This document shows, in pieces, positions 26,628-35,503 of a DNA stretch of 64,000 bases (positions are counted from its first letter, which is position 1; the number at the start of each line of letters is the position of its first letter). A program made the position numbers and the translations under genes. The notes under the pieces were generated by a model. The model saw nothing but the letters and a program-made list of their open reading frames with translations, did no database searches and was not told the origin of the DNA. Source of the DNA: Novosphingobium sp. Fuku2-ISO-50 (lineage in GTDB: Bacteria > Pseudomonadota > Alphaproteobacteria > Sphingomonadales > Sphingomonadaceae); NCBI RefSeq assembly GCF_001519055.1, contig NZ_KQ954291.1, positions 1-64,000 on the forward strand. The letters run 5' to 3'.

Positions 26628-28098
26628 GAGTACTCCCTTCGCCAGCGACGATAGTGACGGCTCAGCGCTGTTAGCGAGGGAAGCGGCGGGCGACAACGCC
26701 CCGGCGATGTCGATTTCCGAACTGTCGCAATTGCTGAAGCGCACGGTCGAGGATCGATTCGGTTTCGTGCGCGTGCGCGGCGAGCTGTCGGGGGTGAAAC
26801 GCGCGGCCTCGGGGCACCTCTATTGCAGCCTCAAGGATGAAAACGCGCGGCTCGACGGGGTGATGTGGCGCGGCAGCGTTCAACGGCTGGGGTTTGCCCC
26901 CGCCGACGGGATCGAAGTCATCGCCACGGGCAAGCTGACGACGTATCCCGGTCGCTCGAATTATCAGATCGTCATCGAGCGGATGGAAATCGCGGGCGAA
27001 GGCGCGCTGCTCGCCTTGCTCGAAAAGACCAAGGCGCGGCTGGCCGCCGAAGGGCTGTTCGATGCCGGGCGCAAACGGGCGATTCCCTATCTGCCGCGCG
27101 TGATCGGGGTGGTGACATCGCCGACCGGCGCGGTGATCCGCGACATCCTGCATCGTCTGCGCGACCGCTTTCCCAGCCATGTCGTGGTCTGGCCGGTGCT
27201 CGTCCAGGGACAGGGCGCCGCGCCGCAGATCGCAGCGGCAGTGCGCGGATTTTCGGACATCGCTCCGGGTGGCGCGGTGCCGCGGCCCGATCTGGTGATC
27301 GTCGCGCGCGGCGGCGGCTCGATCGAGGACTTGTGGGCCTTCAACGAGGAAGAGGTGGTGCGCGCGATTGCCGCATCGACGATTCCGGTGATCAGCGCGG
27401 TGGGTCACGAAACCGATACCACGCTGGCGGACTTTGCCGCCGACCGCCGCGCGCCGACGCCCACGGCGGCGGCCGAAATGGCCGTGCCGGTGCGCGCCGA
27501 GCTGGCGGGCACGCTGGCCGATCTCGAGGCGCGGCGGCAGCGCGCGATCGGGCGCCATCTGACACAAGCGCGCGAACGCCTCGATCAGCGCGCGCGCCGT
27601 TTGCCCCAACCGCAGGCGTTGTTGGCTGCGCAAGTGCAGCGGCTCGACGATTGGGGTGACCGCTTGCGCCGCTCGCTCGGGCACCGCACCGAACTGGCCG
27701 CCGCGCAATTGGCGCGCTACGCCGGGGCCTTGCGACCGGCCTTGCTCGAAGCGCGGCTGCGGCGCGAGCGCGAACGGCTGTCCGCCCTGCGACTGCGGCC
27801 CGAAGCCGTGTTGCAGCGGATCGAGAGCGCGCGCGGGCGGGTTGACGCGCTCGACCGTCTGCGTCGCTCGCTCGATCCCGAGGCGCCCTTGCAGCGCGGC
27901 TATGTGCTCGTCACCGATGCGGCGGGCCGGGTGATCAAGACGCGCGCCGCCGCCGCCGGAGAAAGCGAGCTTACGCTGAAATTTGCCGACGGGTCGCTGA
28001 CGGTCGTTCCGGCCGGGGGCGAGCCTGTGGCGCATAGACCGGCAAAGCCCCGCGCCGCGCCGGTCGACAAAGCATCGCAACAACCGAAATTGCTTTGA
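26626..28098 (+). CDS. xseA: Exodeoxyribonuclease VII large subunit, 490 aa
   Basis: This is the catalytic subunit of the single-strand exonuclease. It has the N-terminal OB fold (about 25-125, beginning [20 protein letters not shown]) and the catalytic region with [39 protein letters not shown] and [20 protein letters not shown]. The C-terminal half is Arg-rich coiled coil. The ATG at 26626 overlaps purD's start on the other strand; its AGGA ribosome site lies inside purD's coding start. The small subunit is not in the window. Confidence 0.95.
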   Translation: MSTPFASDDSDGSALLAREAAGDNAPAMSISELSQLLKRTVEDRFGFVRVRGELSGVKRAASGHLYCSLKDENARLDGVMWRGSVQRLGFAPADGIEVIATGKLTTYPGRSNYQIVIERMEIAGEGALLALLEKTKARLAAEGLFDAGRKRAIPYLPRVIGVVTSPTGAVIRDILHRLRDRFPSHVVVWPVLVQGQGAAPQIAAAVRGFSDIAPGGAVPRPDLVIVARGGGSIEDLWAFNEEEVVRAIAASTIPVISAVGHETDTTLADFAADRRAPTPTAAAEMAVPVRAELAGTLADLEARRQRAIGRHLTQARERLDQRARRLPQPQALLAAQVQRLDDWGDRLRRSLGHRTELAAAQLARYAGALRPALLEARLRRERERLSALRLRPEAVLQRIESARGRVDALDRLRRSLDPEAPLQRGYVLVTDAAGRVIKTRAAAAGESELTLKFADGSLTVVPAGGEPVAHRPAKPRAAPVDKASQQPKLL

Positions 28099-28124
28099 AC
28101 CTCCAAGCGACTTACAGGACCGAC

Positions 28125-28328
28125 ATGCTGACTCCTCCTGGCGGCCGTCTGGCCCGGCTTCACTATCTTCCCGGCACCTTTCGCCAGCTTTCGGCGGGCG
28201 ATCATGTCCTGTGCGCGGTGACGGGCGTCCAGATCCCGCTCGACATGCTGCGCTATTGGAGCGCGGAGCGGCAGGAAGCCTATGCCAGTTGCGAAATCGC
28301 GACCAAGCGGCTGCTCGGGCAAGTGTGA
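28125..28328 (+). CDS. DUF2093 protein, 67 aa
   Basis: The short protein has the DUF2093 signature: ARLHYLPGTFRQLSAGDHVL, then CAVTGVQIPLDMLRYWS and RQEAYASCEIATKRLL. Function is unknown. It typically follows xseA in alphaproteobacteria. Its stop overlaps the GTG start of the M23 peptidase (GTGA at 28325-28328). Confidence 0.85.
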   Translation: MLTPPGGRLARLHYLPGTFRQLSAGDHVLCAVTGVQIPLDMLRYWSAERQEAYASCEIATKRLLGQV

Positions 28329-29179
28329 CGATCGCGGTCACGCGCCGCACCCTGCTGGTCTGCGCCGCAACGCTGGCGGCGGGGCCAGCGTTTGCCGCCG
28401 ACGACCGGTTTTCGCCAGACGGGCCGTTTTCACTCTATGGGCAGGCGACTCAGGGCGGGTGGTTGCGCGGGCGCGTGCCTGTGGGAACGACCAGCCTGGC
28501 GCTTGACGGCATGGCGATCCGCTTTGCCGACGACGGGGCGTTCCTGATCGCGTTTGACCGCGATGCCGCGCCGACGGCGACGCTGATGGCGCAAGGCGGC
28601 GATGTCCGACAGACCCTGTCGATTGCCCCGCGCGCCTGGCGGATCGAACATGTCGATACCCCGATGCATCCGCCGGGCATGCCCGACGCCGAATTCGCGC
28701 GCCGCCGATCGGGCGAGCTGGCGCAGATCAGCGCCGCGCGCACCCGCGACACCAGAGCACAAGGGTGGGGCGCGCAAGGGTGGCGCCAGTCGATGATTCA
28801 CCCGGCGGCGGGGCCATTCTCGGGCCGATTTGGCGCGCAGCGCGTGTTTCGCGGGGTTCCGGCGGCCTATCATTCCGGGCTGGACATCGCCGCCCCGGCC
28901 GGTGCGGTGATTCGTTCACCCGCCGATGGCGTGGTCGTGCTGGCCGTTACCGGCGATCCGTTCACGCTCGAAGGGCATCTGGTCATCATCGATCACGGCA
29001 TGGGGCTCAACAGCGCGATGCTCCATGCCCGCGCGCTGACCGTGACCGAAGGGCAGGCGGTGCGCCAGGGACAAACGATCGGCGAGGTCGGCATGACCGG
29101 GCGAGCAACGGGTCCACACTTGCACTGGAGCCTGGCCTGGCACGGCCACAGGCTCGATCCGCTGCTGTTTCTGGCGTGA
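28325..29179 (+). CDS. M23 family metallopeptidase, 284 aa
   Basis: The likely start is GTG at 28325, overlapping the previous stop, which gives a signal peptide of about 24 residues (TLLVCAATLAAGPAFAADD). The C-terminal LytM domain has the zinc ligands H and D in YHSGLDIAAPAGAVIRSPAD and HxH in GPHLHWSLAW; the hydrolase should be active. It probably cuts peptidoglycan cross-links or acts as a divisome activator. The xseA-DUF2093-M23 run appears to be one transcript. Confidence 0.9.
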   Translation: MTIAVTRRTLLVCAATLAAGPAFAADDRFSPDGPFSLYGQATQGGWLRGRVPVGTTSLALDGMAIRFADDGAFLIAFDRDAAPTATLMAQGGDVRQTLSIAPRAWRIEHVDTPMHPPGMPDAEFARRRSGELAQISAARTRDTRAQGWGAQGWRQSMIHPAAGPFSGRFGAQRVFRGVPAAYHSGLDIAAPAGAVIRSPADGVVVLAVTGDPFTLEGHLVIIDHGMGLNSAMLHARALTVTEGQAVRQGQTIGEVGMTGRATGPHLHWSLAWHGHRLDPLLFLA

Positions 29180-29684
29180 TCGGAGCGAGCGAACACATGG
29201 GGCGCATTTGAAATCGTCTGTCTCAAATGCATCTTTGCTTGGCGTTTTTTGCCGAAATATTGCCGCAATGTGTAATAAAATTATATTTTCCGGCAAGCAA
29301 TCTGCGATCATCTCGGGCCCCGCCGGTCGTGAATTCGACGTACAGGTTGCGTGTCGCCGCGGCTTGCCGGCGCTTTTTCACCCACGCATTCAATCCGCCT
29401 TTGGTTGACATAAATCAACCATTTCAAAGAGCATTGCGCCGTCTCCCTACGCCTCGCGAGTGTGGCATTATGGTTACATCGGGAACAAAACCTCTGAGAT
29501 GTCACTTTCGTGACCTTTACGAGACGGGGGATAACCTGCCAGTCCCCATCCATCCGGGGGATTTCGCAGGATGACATGAGTTGGCTGACCTTGCTGTGGT
29601 CGCGTCGACGTTTGCGTTGCCCCCTGGTCCTGCAAAGGAGCAGCCGCCCGTCGGTTGCCATTCTTGAGAGGGGCTAGAACCATT
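29180..29684. other. Long leader/promoter region of the TonB receptor
   Basis: This 505 bp stretch has no gene I can support. The first half is AT-rich. It contains the FNR/FixK-type box at 29405-29418 and, further on, a nested stem (CCTGC at 29535-29539 with GCAGG at 29566-29570, plus an inner CCCC/GGGG pair). GAGAGGGGC at 29666-29674 is the ribosome site of the receptor. No recognised riboswitch was seen. Confidence 0.5.
29405..29418. promoter_or_regulatory. FNR/FixK-type box
   Basis: TTGACATAAATCAA fits TTGAY-N4-RTCAA exactly. It extends to a perfect palindrome TGGTTGA-N6-TCAACCA (29402-29421). It lies 267 bp before the TonB receptor start and 226 bp after the M23 gene. Confidence 0.5.
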
Positions 29685-32513
29685 ATGAATACCTTGTCCA
29701 AGCTGAACGCCGGCGTGGCCAGCGCAGCCCTGGGCCTTGCCATGCTGGCAGGCCCGGCATTTGCCCAGACTGCACCTGAGGCGCCCGCAGCCGACGCACC
29801 GGCGGCCCAACCGCCCCAGGAAATCGTCGTCACCGGAACCCGCATCACGCGCGTCGATCTCCAGGCATCCAGCCCGGTCGACGTGATCACCGACGAAAAG
29901 ATCAAGGCGGTCAACACCGTCACGGTCGAACAGATCCTGTCGGTCAACCCTCAGTTTGCGCCCGGCACCAACGGCGCGAGCAACAACCCCGGCGACGGCG
30001 CGGCGACGATCGACTTGCGCGGCCTTGGCGCCAAGCGCACGCTGGTGCTGATGGATGGCAAGCGTCTGCCGTTCTACGATTCGACCGGCGCGGTCGACGT
30101 CAACCAGATCCCGACCGTCCTGCTCAAGAACATTCAAGTTCTGACCGGCGGCGCATCGGCCGTTTACGGATCGGACGCGATTTCGGGCGTTGTGAACTTC
30201 GTTCTCGATGACAAGTTCACCGGCTTCAAAGTCGATGGCGGCGCGCAAGTTACCGGCCAGGGCGACGGCGCGACCTATGACGTCAGCGGCGCAGCAGGCT
30301 TCAAGATCGGCGATCGCGGCCACTTCACCATCGCGGCCAACTGGTCCAAGCGCGACGGCGTCAAGTTTGGCCAGCGCAGCTTCAGCAACAGCGTGCTGTG
30401 CTCGGGCGACAACGTATCGTTCTGCGGCTCGTCGAACACCACGCCAACGGCATTCGACATCCCCGGCGCCGGCCGCCAGCAGGTGACTGCCTCGGGCGGA
30501 TTGACCAGCAATGTTCAGGGTTACAACTACAACCCGGTCAACTATGCGCAGGTTCCGCTCGAACGCTATGGCGCAACCGCGCTGTGGAACTACGACATCA
30601 CCGACGCGATCGAACTGTATGGTCGCGCGATGTACCAGCACACCAAAGTCGTCACCACCCTGGCGCCGACCGCGACGGCGGGTTTCTCCTTCAATATCGA
30701 CCCGTCGAACCCGCTGCTCAGCGCTGCAGAACGTGAAGCGTTTTTCGACACCACGGCCAATCCCAATCTGGTGATCAATTCCGACGGCACCTCGACTGTC
30801 GGCATCCGTCGCCGCATCGTCGAAACCGGCGGTCGCGTCGAAGAACACACCAGCAAGACCTGGCAGGTGATGAGCGGTCTGCGCGGCGATCTGGGCTGGG
30901 GCTTCAAGTGGGATGCTTCGGTGCAATATGCCGAAGTTCACAAGTACAACCTGCTTGAAAACGACTTGTCGTACAGCGCGCTTACCGACGCTCTCGACGT
31001 GATCGCCGGGCCGAACGGTCAGGCCGAATGCCGCAGCGCCGCGGCGCGGACGGCGGGCTGTCAGCCGCTGAACCTGTTCGGCACCGCGCCGCTTTCTGCC
31101 GCTTCGTTGGCCTATGTGCTGCGCAACGCGACCGAGGCGGACAAGACCAGCCAGCTGGTTGCCGAAGGCAACATCTCGGGCGACGTCGGCTTTCTGCAAA
31201 GCCCTCTGGCAGCCAAGCCGGCGGCGATCTCTGTCGGCGTCGACTATCGTCGTGAAACCGCCGATACCGAAGTCAACGATGCCTATGCCTCTGGCGATCT
31301 GATCTATTACGGTCAGGGCTACAACATTCCGAACAAGAGCTATAACGTCAAGGAAGCATACCTTGAATTCCATATGCCCTTGGTTCAGGATAAGCCGCTT
31401 ATCCAGGCGCTCAATTTCGAAGCCGGCTATCGCTATTCGCACTATTCGACTGCAGGCGGTGTTTCGGCTTACAAGTTCGGCGGCGACTGGAGCCCGGTCC
31501 TGGGGCTGAAGTTCCGCGGCAACTATCAGCGCGCGGTTCGCGCGCCGAACCTCTACGAACTCTACCTGCCGCGCAGCGCCGGCACCGGCAATCTCGGGAC
31601 CGACCCCTGCGCCGGGACGAGCGTTTCGGCGACAGTTGCAGCAATCTGCGTCGCGCAGGGTGCTCCGCAATCGGCCATCGGCCATATCCCCGAACCGATC
31701 TCCGGCCAGATCAACGCGTTCTACGGCGGCAACGCGAACCTCAAGGCTGAAAACGCGAACACCATCACCTTTGGTACGGTGATCGAACCCACGCAGATTC
31801 GCGGCCTTGCGCTCACGGTCGATTACTATGACATCAAGATCGCCAACGCGATCGTCTATGAGCCGACCTCGGTCACGATGAACCAGTGCTTCTCCGTAGA
31901 GCAGGATCCGAACGGCTCCGTCTGCAAGAGCATCGTTCGCAACCCGCTTGACGGCTCGCTCAGCGGCGACACCACGATCGGCGTCCCCGCGCTTTACAAC
32001 AACGTTGCGGTGATGCGCACCCGCGGCTTCGACTTTGGTTTCAACTTCCGTCGCGGACGTCACGACGACTTCCACTACGCACTTGATTTCCAGGGCACGT
32101 ATCAGATCACGAACTATCAGATCGTGAACTCCACGACGATCCAGTGCGCGGGCAAGTTCGGCGCGGACTGCGATACGCCGTCGCCGAAGTGGAAGCACGT
32201 GGCCAGCGTTACCTTCGGTTGGAAGCCGGTCGAGTTCACCACCCGCTGGCGCATGATCGGTGCGACGTCGGAAGACAGCTCGACCAACATTCTGACCGCG
32301 CGGATCCCGGCGGTTCACTATTTCGACGAAACGGTGAACTTCAACGTCGAAGGTGGCTTTGGCATCACGGTCGGCATGTTGAACGTGTTCGACAAGACGC
32401 CGCCGATCATCGGCGACACCAGCGGCGCGACTTCGGCGGCGGGCAGCACGTTCCCGACGACGTATGACGTGCTTGGGCGGACGATGTTCATTCGCGCTTC
32501 GAAGAAGTTCTAA
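29685..32513 (+). CDS. TonB-dependent outer-membrane receptor, 942 aa
   Basis: A signal peptide of about 27 residues (LGLAMLAGPAFAQ) is followed by an Ala/Pro linker and a TonB-box-like EIVVTGTRI. The plug domain follows (about 45-160: ATIDLRGLGAKRTLVLMDGK, GASAVYGSDAISGVVNFVLD), then a large beta-barrel ending in an aromatic (FIRASKKF). The ligand is unknown; iron-siderophore or a carbohydrate is possible. Sphingomonads carry many such receptors. A strong terminator follows, so it is a single-gene unit with its own promoter region. Confidence 0.93.
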   Translation: MNTLSKLNAGVASAALGLAMLAGPAFAQTAPEAPAADAPAAQPPQEIVVTGTRITRVDLQASSPVDVITDEKIKAVNTVTVEQILSVNPQFAPGTNGASNNPGDGAATIDLRGLGAKRTLVLMDGKRLPFYDSTGAVDVNQIPTVLLKNIQVLTGGASAVYGSDAISGVVNFVLDDKFTGFKVDGGAQVTGQGDGATYDVSGAAGFKIGDRGHFTIAANWSKRDGVKFGQRSFSNSVLCSGDNVSFCGSSNTTPTAFDIPGAGRQQVTASGGLTSNVQGYNYNPVNYAQVPLERYGATALWNYDITDAIELYGRAMYQHTKVVTTLAPTATAGFSFNIDPSNPLLSAAEREAFFDTTANPNLVINSDGTSTVGIRRRIVETGGRVEEHTSKTWQVMSGLRGDLGWGFKWDASVQYAEVHKYNLLENDLSYSALTDALDVIAGPNGQAECRSAAARTAGCQPLNLFGTAPLSAASLAYVLRNATEADKTSQLVAEGNISGDVGFLQSPLAAKPAAISVGVDYRRETADTEVNDAYASGDLIYYGQGYNIPNKSYNVKEAYLEFHMPLVQDKPLIQALNFEAGYRYSHYSTAGGVSAYKFGGDWSPVLGLKFRGNYQRAVRAPNLYELYLPRSAGTGNLGTDPCAGTSVSATVAAICVAQGAPQSAIGHIPEPISGQINAFYGGNANLKAENANTITFGTVIEPTQIRGLALTVDYYDIKIANAIVYEPTSVTMNQCFSVEQDPNGSVCKSIVRNPLDGSLSGDTTIGVPALYNNVAVMRTRGFDFGFNFRRGRHDDFHYALDFQGTYQITNYQIVNSTTIQCAGKFGADCDTPSPKWKHVASVTFGWKPVEFTTRWRMIGATSEDSSTNILTARIPAVHYFDETVNFNVEGGFGITVGMLNVFDKTPPIIGDTSGATSAAGSTFPTTYDVLGRTMFIRASKKF

Positions 32514-32549
32514 GCTTCGTCGAGACGCTTTGAATTTCTGCCAAATCAG

Positions 32550-32586
32550 GCGGGCCCGGTCGGCAACGACCGGGCCCGCTTTTTTT
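32550..32586 (+). terminator. Rho-independent terminator of the TonB receptor
   Basis: A perfect 13 bp stem, GCGGGCCCGGTCG/CGACCGGGCCCGC, with a GCAA tetraloop (32563-32566) is followed by seven T (32580-32586). It lies 36 nt after the stop of the receptor. Confidence 0.95.
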
Positions 32587-32659
32587 GGGGTCATCCGGAT
32601 CAGCGACCCGCCGCCATGCTCCCTTTCGTCGGCGCGACAGGTGGCGTATAGCCGCAGCC

Positions 32660-33778
32660 ATGTCATCCCTACGTCCCTGGCGCGATATCGCGCGTCGCAA
32701 GAGCCGCCAGATCATGGTTGGCGCGGTCCCCGTTGGCGGGGATGCCCCGATCACGGTCCAGACCATGACCAATACGCCGACCGCCGATGCGGTCGCGACG
32801 ATCGATCAGATCCGCCGCTGCGAGGATGCCGGGGCCGATCTGATTCGGGTGTCCTGCCCCGATGAGGCGAGCACCGCCGCGTTTCGCCAGATCGTGCGCG
32901 CGGCGCGCGTGCCGCTGATCGCGGACATCCATTTTCACTACAAGCGCGCGCTGGAAGCGGCGGATGCGGGGGCGGCGTGCCTGCGCATCAATCCCGGCAA
33001 TATCGGCAACAGCGACCGTGTCGCCGAAGTGGTGCGCGCGGCCAAGGCCAACGGCTGCGCCATCCGCATCGGGGTCAACGCGGGCAGCCTGGAAAAGGAC
33101 TTGCTCGAAAAATACGGCGAACCCTGCCCCGAGGCTCTGGTCGAATCCGCGCTCGATCATATCAAGCTGTTGCAGGACCATGATTTTCACGAATACAAAG
33201 TCGCGGTAAAGGCCTCCGACGTGTTCCTTGCCGTGGCGGCCTATATGGGCCTTGCCGAAGCGGTCGATTGCCCGCTGCATCTGGGCATTACCGAGGCCGG
33301 CGGGCTGATCGGCGGCACGGTCAAATCCTCGATCGGCATCGGCAACATGCTCTGGGCCGGAATCGGCGATACCTTGCGCGTGTCGCTGTCGGCAGAGCCC
33401 GAAGAGGAAGTGCGAGTCGGCTTTGAAATCCTCAAGAGCCTGGGCCTGCGCACACGCGGCGTGCGCGTGGTGTCGTGTCCCTCGTGCGCGCGGCAGGGGT
33501 TCGACGTGATCCGCACGGTCGAGGCGCTGGAAAAGCGGTTGCAGCATATCAAGACGCCGATTTCGCTGTCGGTGCTGGGCTGCGTCGTCAACGGGCCGGG
33601 CGAAGCGCGCGAAACCGACATCGGCATTACCGGCGGCGGCAACGGCAAGCACATGGTCTATCTTTCGGGCGTGACCGACCATCATGTCCAGTCGGCCGAC
33701 ATGCTTGATCACATCGTCGCGCTGGTCGAGGCGAAAGTGGCCGAAATCGAGGCCGCACAGCCCGAACCGGTCGCCTGA
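32660..33778 (+). CDS. ispG: HMBDP synthase IspG (flavodoxin/ferredoxin), 372 aa
   Basis: The enzyme reduces MEcPP to HMBPP in the MEP isoprenoid pathway. The TIM barrel shows [25 protein letters not shown] and RINPGNIG. The [4Fe-4S] ligands are the CPSC of [14 protein letters not shown] and the Cys of [14 protein letters not shown]. The ATG at 32660 is preferred over an in-frame ATG 75 nt upstream, which lies just after the terminator. The length is that of the short bacterial form. Electrons could come from a ferredoxin or flavodoxin. Confidence 0.96.
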   Translation: MSSLRPWRDIARRKSRQIMVGAVPVGGDAPITVQTMTNTPTADAVATIDQIRRCEDAGADLIRVSCPDEASTAAFRQIVRAARVPLIADIHFHYKRALEAADAGAACLRINPGNIGNSDRVAEVVRAAKANGCAIRIGVNAGSLEKDLLEKYGEPCPEALVESALDHIKLLQDHDFHEYKVAVKASDVFLAVAAYMGLAEAVDCPLHLGITEAGGLIGGTVKSSIGIGNMLWAGIGDTLRVSLSAEPEEEVRVGFEILKSLGLRTRGVRVVSCPSCARQGFDVIRTVEALEKRLQHIKTPISLSVLGCVVNGPGEARETDIGITGGGNGKHMVYLSGVTDHHVQSADMLDHIVALVEAKVAEIEAAQPEPVA

Positions 33779-33796
33779 GCGCACGCGCTTCGCGGA

Positions 33797-34330
33797 ATGC
33801 ATCGCTATCTGCTCTTTGCTGTCAGCCTGCTCGTGCTGGTGGTGGTGTTTGCGCCGTCGCTCGATCATCTCGGCGTTCCCGGATCGACATCGGCCCCGGA
33901 ATCGTCATCGGCAGACGGCAGCCTGCCTGAGCCCCCAACGCCCGGTAATGGCGGGAGCGGGGGCGGCGGGGGCATGACGATCGCCCGCGACGGCAGCGGG
34001 CAATTCCATCTCGTCGCCGACGTCAATGGTCACCCCGTCAGCTTTCTTGTCGATACCGGCGCCGACAGTGTCGCGCTGAGCGAGGCCGATGCCCAATCCG
34101 TCGGGCTGTCGATCGATCCTTCCGCCTATATCCGGGTGGCCAACACGGCCTCGGGGCCGGGCTATGGCGCGCACGTGCGGCTCGACCGGATCGAGATCGG
34201 CGGGCAGGATCTGTCCGGCGTCGATGCCGTGGTCCTGCGCGGGCTGCGCACCAGCCTGCTTGGCCAATCGGTGCTGCGGCGGATGGGATCGGTCAACATC
34301 AACGGCGACAGCATGGTCCTCGGGCATTAG
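33797..34330 (+). CDS. Retropepsin-like aspartic protease (TIGR02281 type), 177 aa
   Basis: A single N-terminal membrane segment (about 4-20) is followed by a Pro/Gly-rich linker (GNGGSGGGGG) and a periplasmic retropepsin-like domain. The catalytic triad is FLVDTGADSVALS, and LLGQSVLRRMGSV matches the flap/C-terminal region seen in TIGR02281 proteins. These act as dimers. The substrate is unknown. It lies 18 nt after ispG and 11 nt before the GNAT gene. Confidence 0.88.
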   Translation: MHRYLLFAVSLLVLVVVFAPSLDHLGVPGSTSAPESSSADGSLPEPPTPGNGGSGGGGGMTIARDGSGQFHLVADVNGHPVSFLVDTGADSVALSEADAQSVGLSIDPSAYIRVANTASGPGYGAHVRLDRIEIGGQDLSGVDAVVLRGLRTSLLGQSVLRRMGSVNINGDSMVLGH

Positions 34331-34341
34331 GGCGTAAACGC

Positions 34342-34824
34342 ATGACGATTTCCATCCGCCCCGCCGCCCCGGCCGATTTACCGCTGATTGCCGCCTTGAT
34401 TCGCGAGCTTGCCGTCTATGAAAAGCTCGAAGCGGAAGTGCGCTTTGACGAAGCTATACTGGCGCGCCATCTGTTCGGCCCGCGCCCTCATGCCGAAGTG
34501 GTGGTCGGCGAAGTCGATGGCCATGCCCAGGGCTTTGCGTTGTTCTTTCACAATTTCTCGACATTCGAAGGGCGTCCGGGGATCTATCTCGAAGATCTCT
34601 ATGTCCGGCCCGAGGCGCGCGGCGCCGGATTGGGCAAGGCGCTGCTCGCGCACTTGGCCGCTTTGGCGATCGCGCGCGATTGCGCGCGGCTCGAATGGTC
34701 GGTGCTCGACTGGAATGCCCCGGCGATCGGATTCTACAAGGCGCTCGGCGCGCGGCCGATGGACGAATGGACGGTGATGCGCGTCGATGGGGACGCGCTT
34801 GGTGCGCTGGGGGGGCAGGCCTGA
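34342..34824 (+). CDS. GNAT family N-acetyltransferase, 160 aa
   Basis: The acetyl-CoA fold shows IRPAAPADLPLIAALIRELA, then the pyrophosphate loop in VRPEARGAGLGKALLAHLA, and the C-terminal WNAPAIGFYKALGARPMDEW typical of GNAT proteins, including those resembling diamine acetyltransferase. The substrate is unknown. Its stop overlaps the putative CTG start of the next gene. Confidence 0.9.
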   Translation: MTISIRPAAPADLPLIAALIRELAVYEKLEAEVRFDEAILARHLFGPRPHAEVVVGEVDGHAQGFALFFHNFSTFEGRPGIYLEDLYVRPEARGAGLGKALLAHLAALAIARDCARLEWSVLDWNAPAIGFYKALGARPMDEWTVMRVDGDALGALGGQA

Positions 34825-35444
34825 GCCCGTCCGTCGGCACTCTGACGCGCCGCGCGGCGCTGGTCGGGGCATTGGCCACGGGGCTGGCAGGCCCGCGCCT
34901 GTTTGCGCAGGCTTATTCGATCAGCGAACAACACCGCCGCGTGCTGGCCGTGGCGCGCGATCGGCTGGACCGGGCGCGCCCCTTGCTGTGGCGCACCGAT
35001 GTCGTCGGGATTGCCGATTTCGCGCTGCCTTCGGCATTGCCCCGGCTGCATTTCGCCGATCTTGAGGCGGGCACGGTCCATTCGTTTCTGGTCGCCCATG
35101 GCAAAGGGTCGGACCCCGAGCATGACGGTTTTCTCAAACGGTTTTCCAACGATGTCGGCAGCGAGGCAACCTCGCGCGGGGCATACATCACCTATGAATG
35201 GTATGACGGCAAATACGGCCCCTCGATCCGCCTCGGCGGGCTCGATCCAGACAACAGCAACGCTGCGGCCCGCGCCGTCGTGATGCACCCGGCCTGGTAC
35301 GCCGATCCGGCGATGCTGGAAAAATGGGGCCGACTGGGGCGCAGCGACGGCTGTTTTGCCATGGCACCGGGCGATTTTGCGCAAGCGCTGTGGCACCTTG
35401 CCGCCGGGCGCCTGCTTTTCGCCGACCGATTGGGGCTGGGCTGA
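34821..35444 (+). CDS. Murein L,D-transpeptidase catalytic-domain family protein, about 207 aa
   Basis: The mature part has YITYEWYDGKYGPSIRLGGL, the His in AVVMHPAWYA and the catalytic Cys in GRSDGCFAM, matching the YkuD_2-type family. A signal peptide lies at the start (TRRAALVGALATGLAGPRLF). The start is uncertain: the natural position is a CTG at 34821 overlapping the GNAT stop (CTGA), with GGGGGG-CAGG upstream; the nearest ATG in frame is at 34767, inside GNAT, and there is no GTG or TTG between. Codons before 34821 look like GNAT shadow. Confidence 0.75.
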   Translation: MSPSVGTLTRRAALVGALATGLAGPRLFAQAYSISEQHRRVLAVARDRLDRARPLLWRTDVVGIADFALPSALPRLHFADLEAGTVHSFLVAHGKGSDPEHDGFLKRFSNDVGSEATSRGAYITYEWYDGKYGPSIRLGGLDPDNSNAAARAVVMHPAWYADPAMLEKWGRLGRSDGCFAMAPGDFAQALWHLAAGRLLFADRLGLG

Positions 35445-35461
35445 TCGCCCCAATCGGAGAG

Positions 35462-35503
35462 GGCCGGATTACAGCGGCCGGATTACAGAGGCCGGATTAC
35501 AGA
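35462..35503. repeat. Tandem repeat, 3 x 14 bp
   Basis: Three copies of GGCCGGATTACAG(C/A) lie between the two convergent L,D-transpeptidase genes. The third copy contains the stop codon of the minus-strand gene (35497-35499), and every copy carries the same TTA. Confidence 0.9.

Noticed and set aside
29180..29684. Known riboswitch in the TonB receptor leader
   Set aside because: A stem is visible but no conserved cobalamin, TPP or similar core was recognised.
29517..32666. A minus-strand open frame of about 1049 codons antisense to the TonB receptor
   Set aside because: It is Arg/Asp/Val/Ala-rich shadow translation of a high-GC gene; no motif, no ribosome site, and the plus strand is clearly the receptor.
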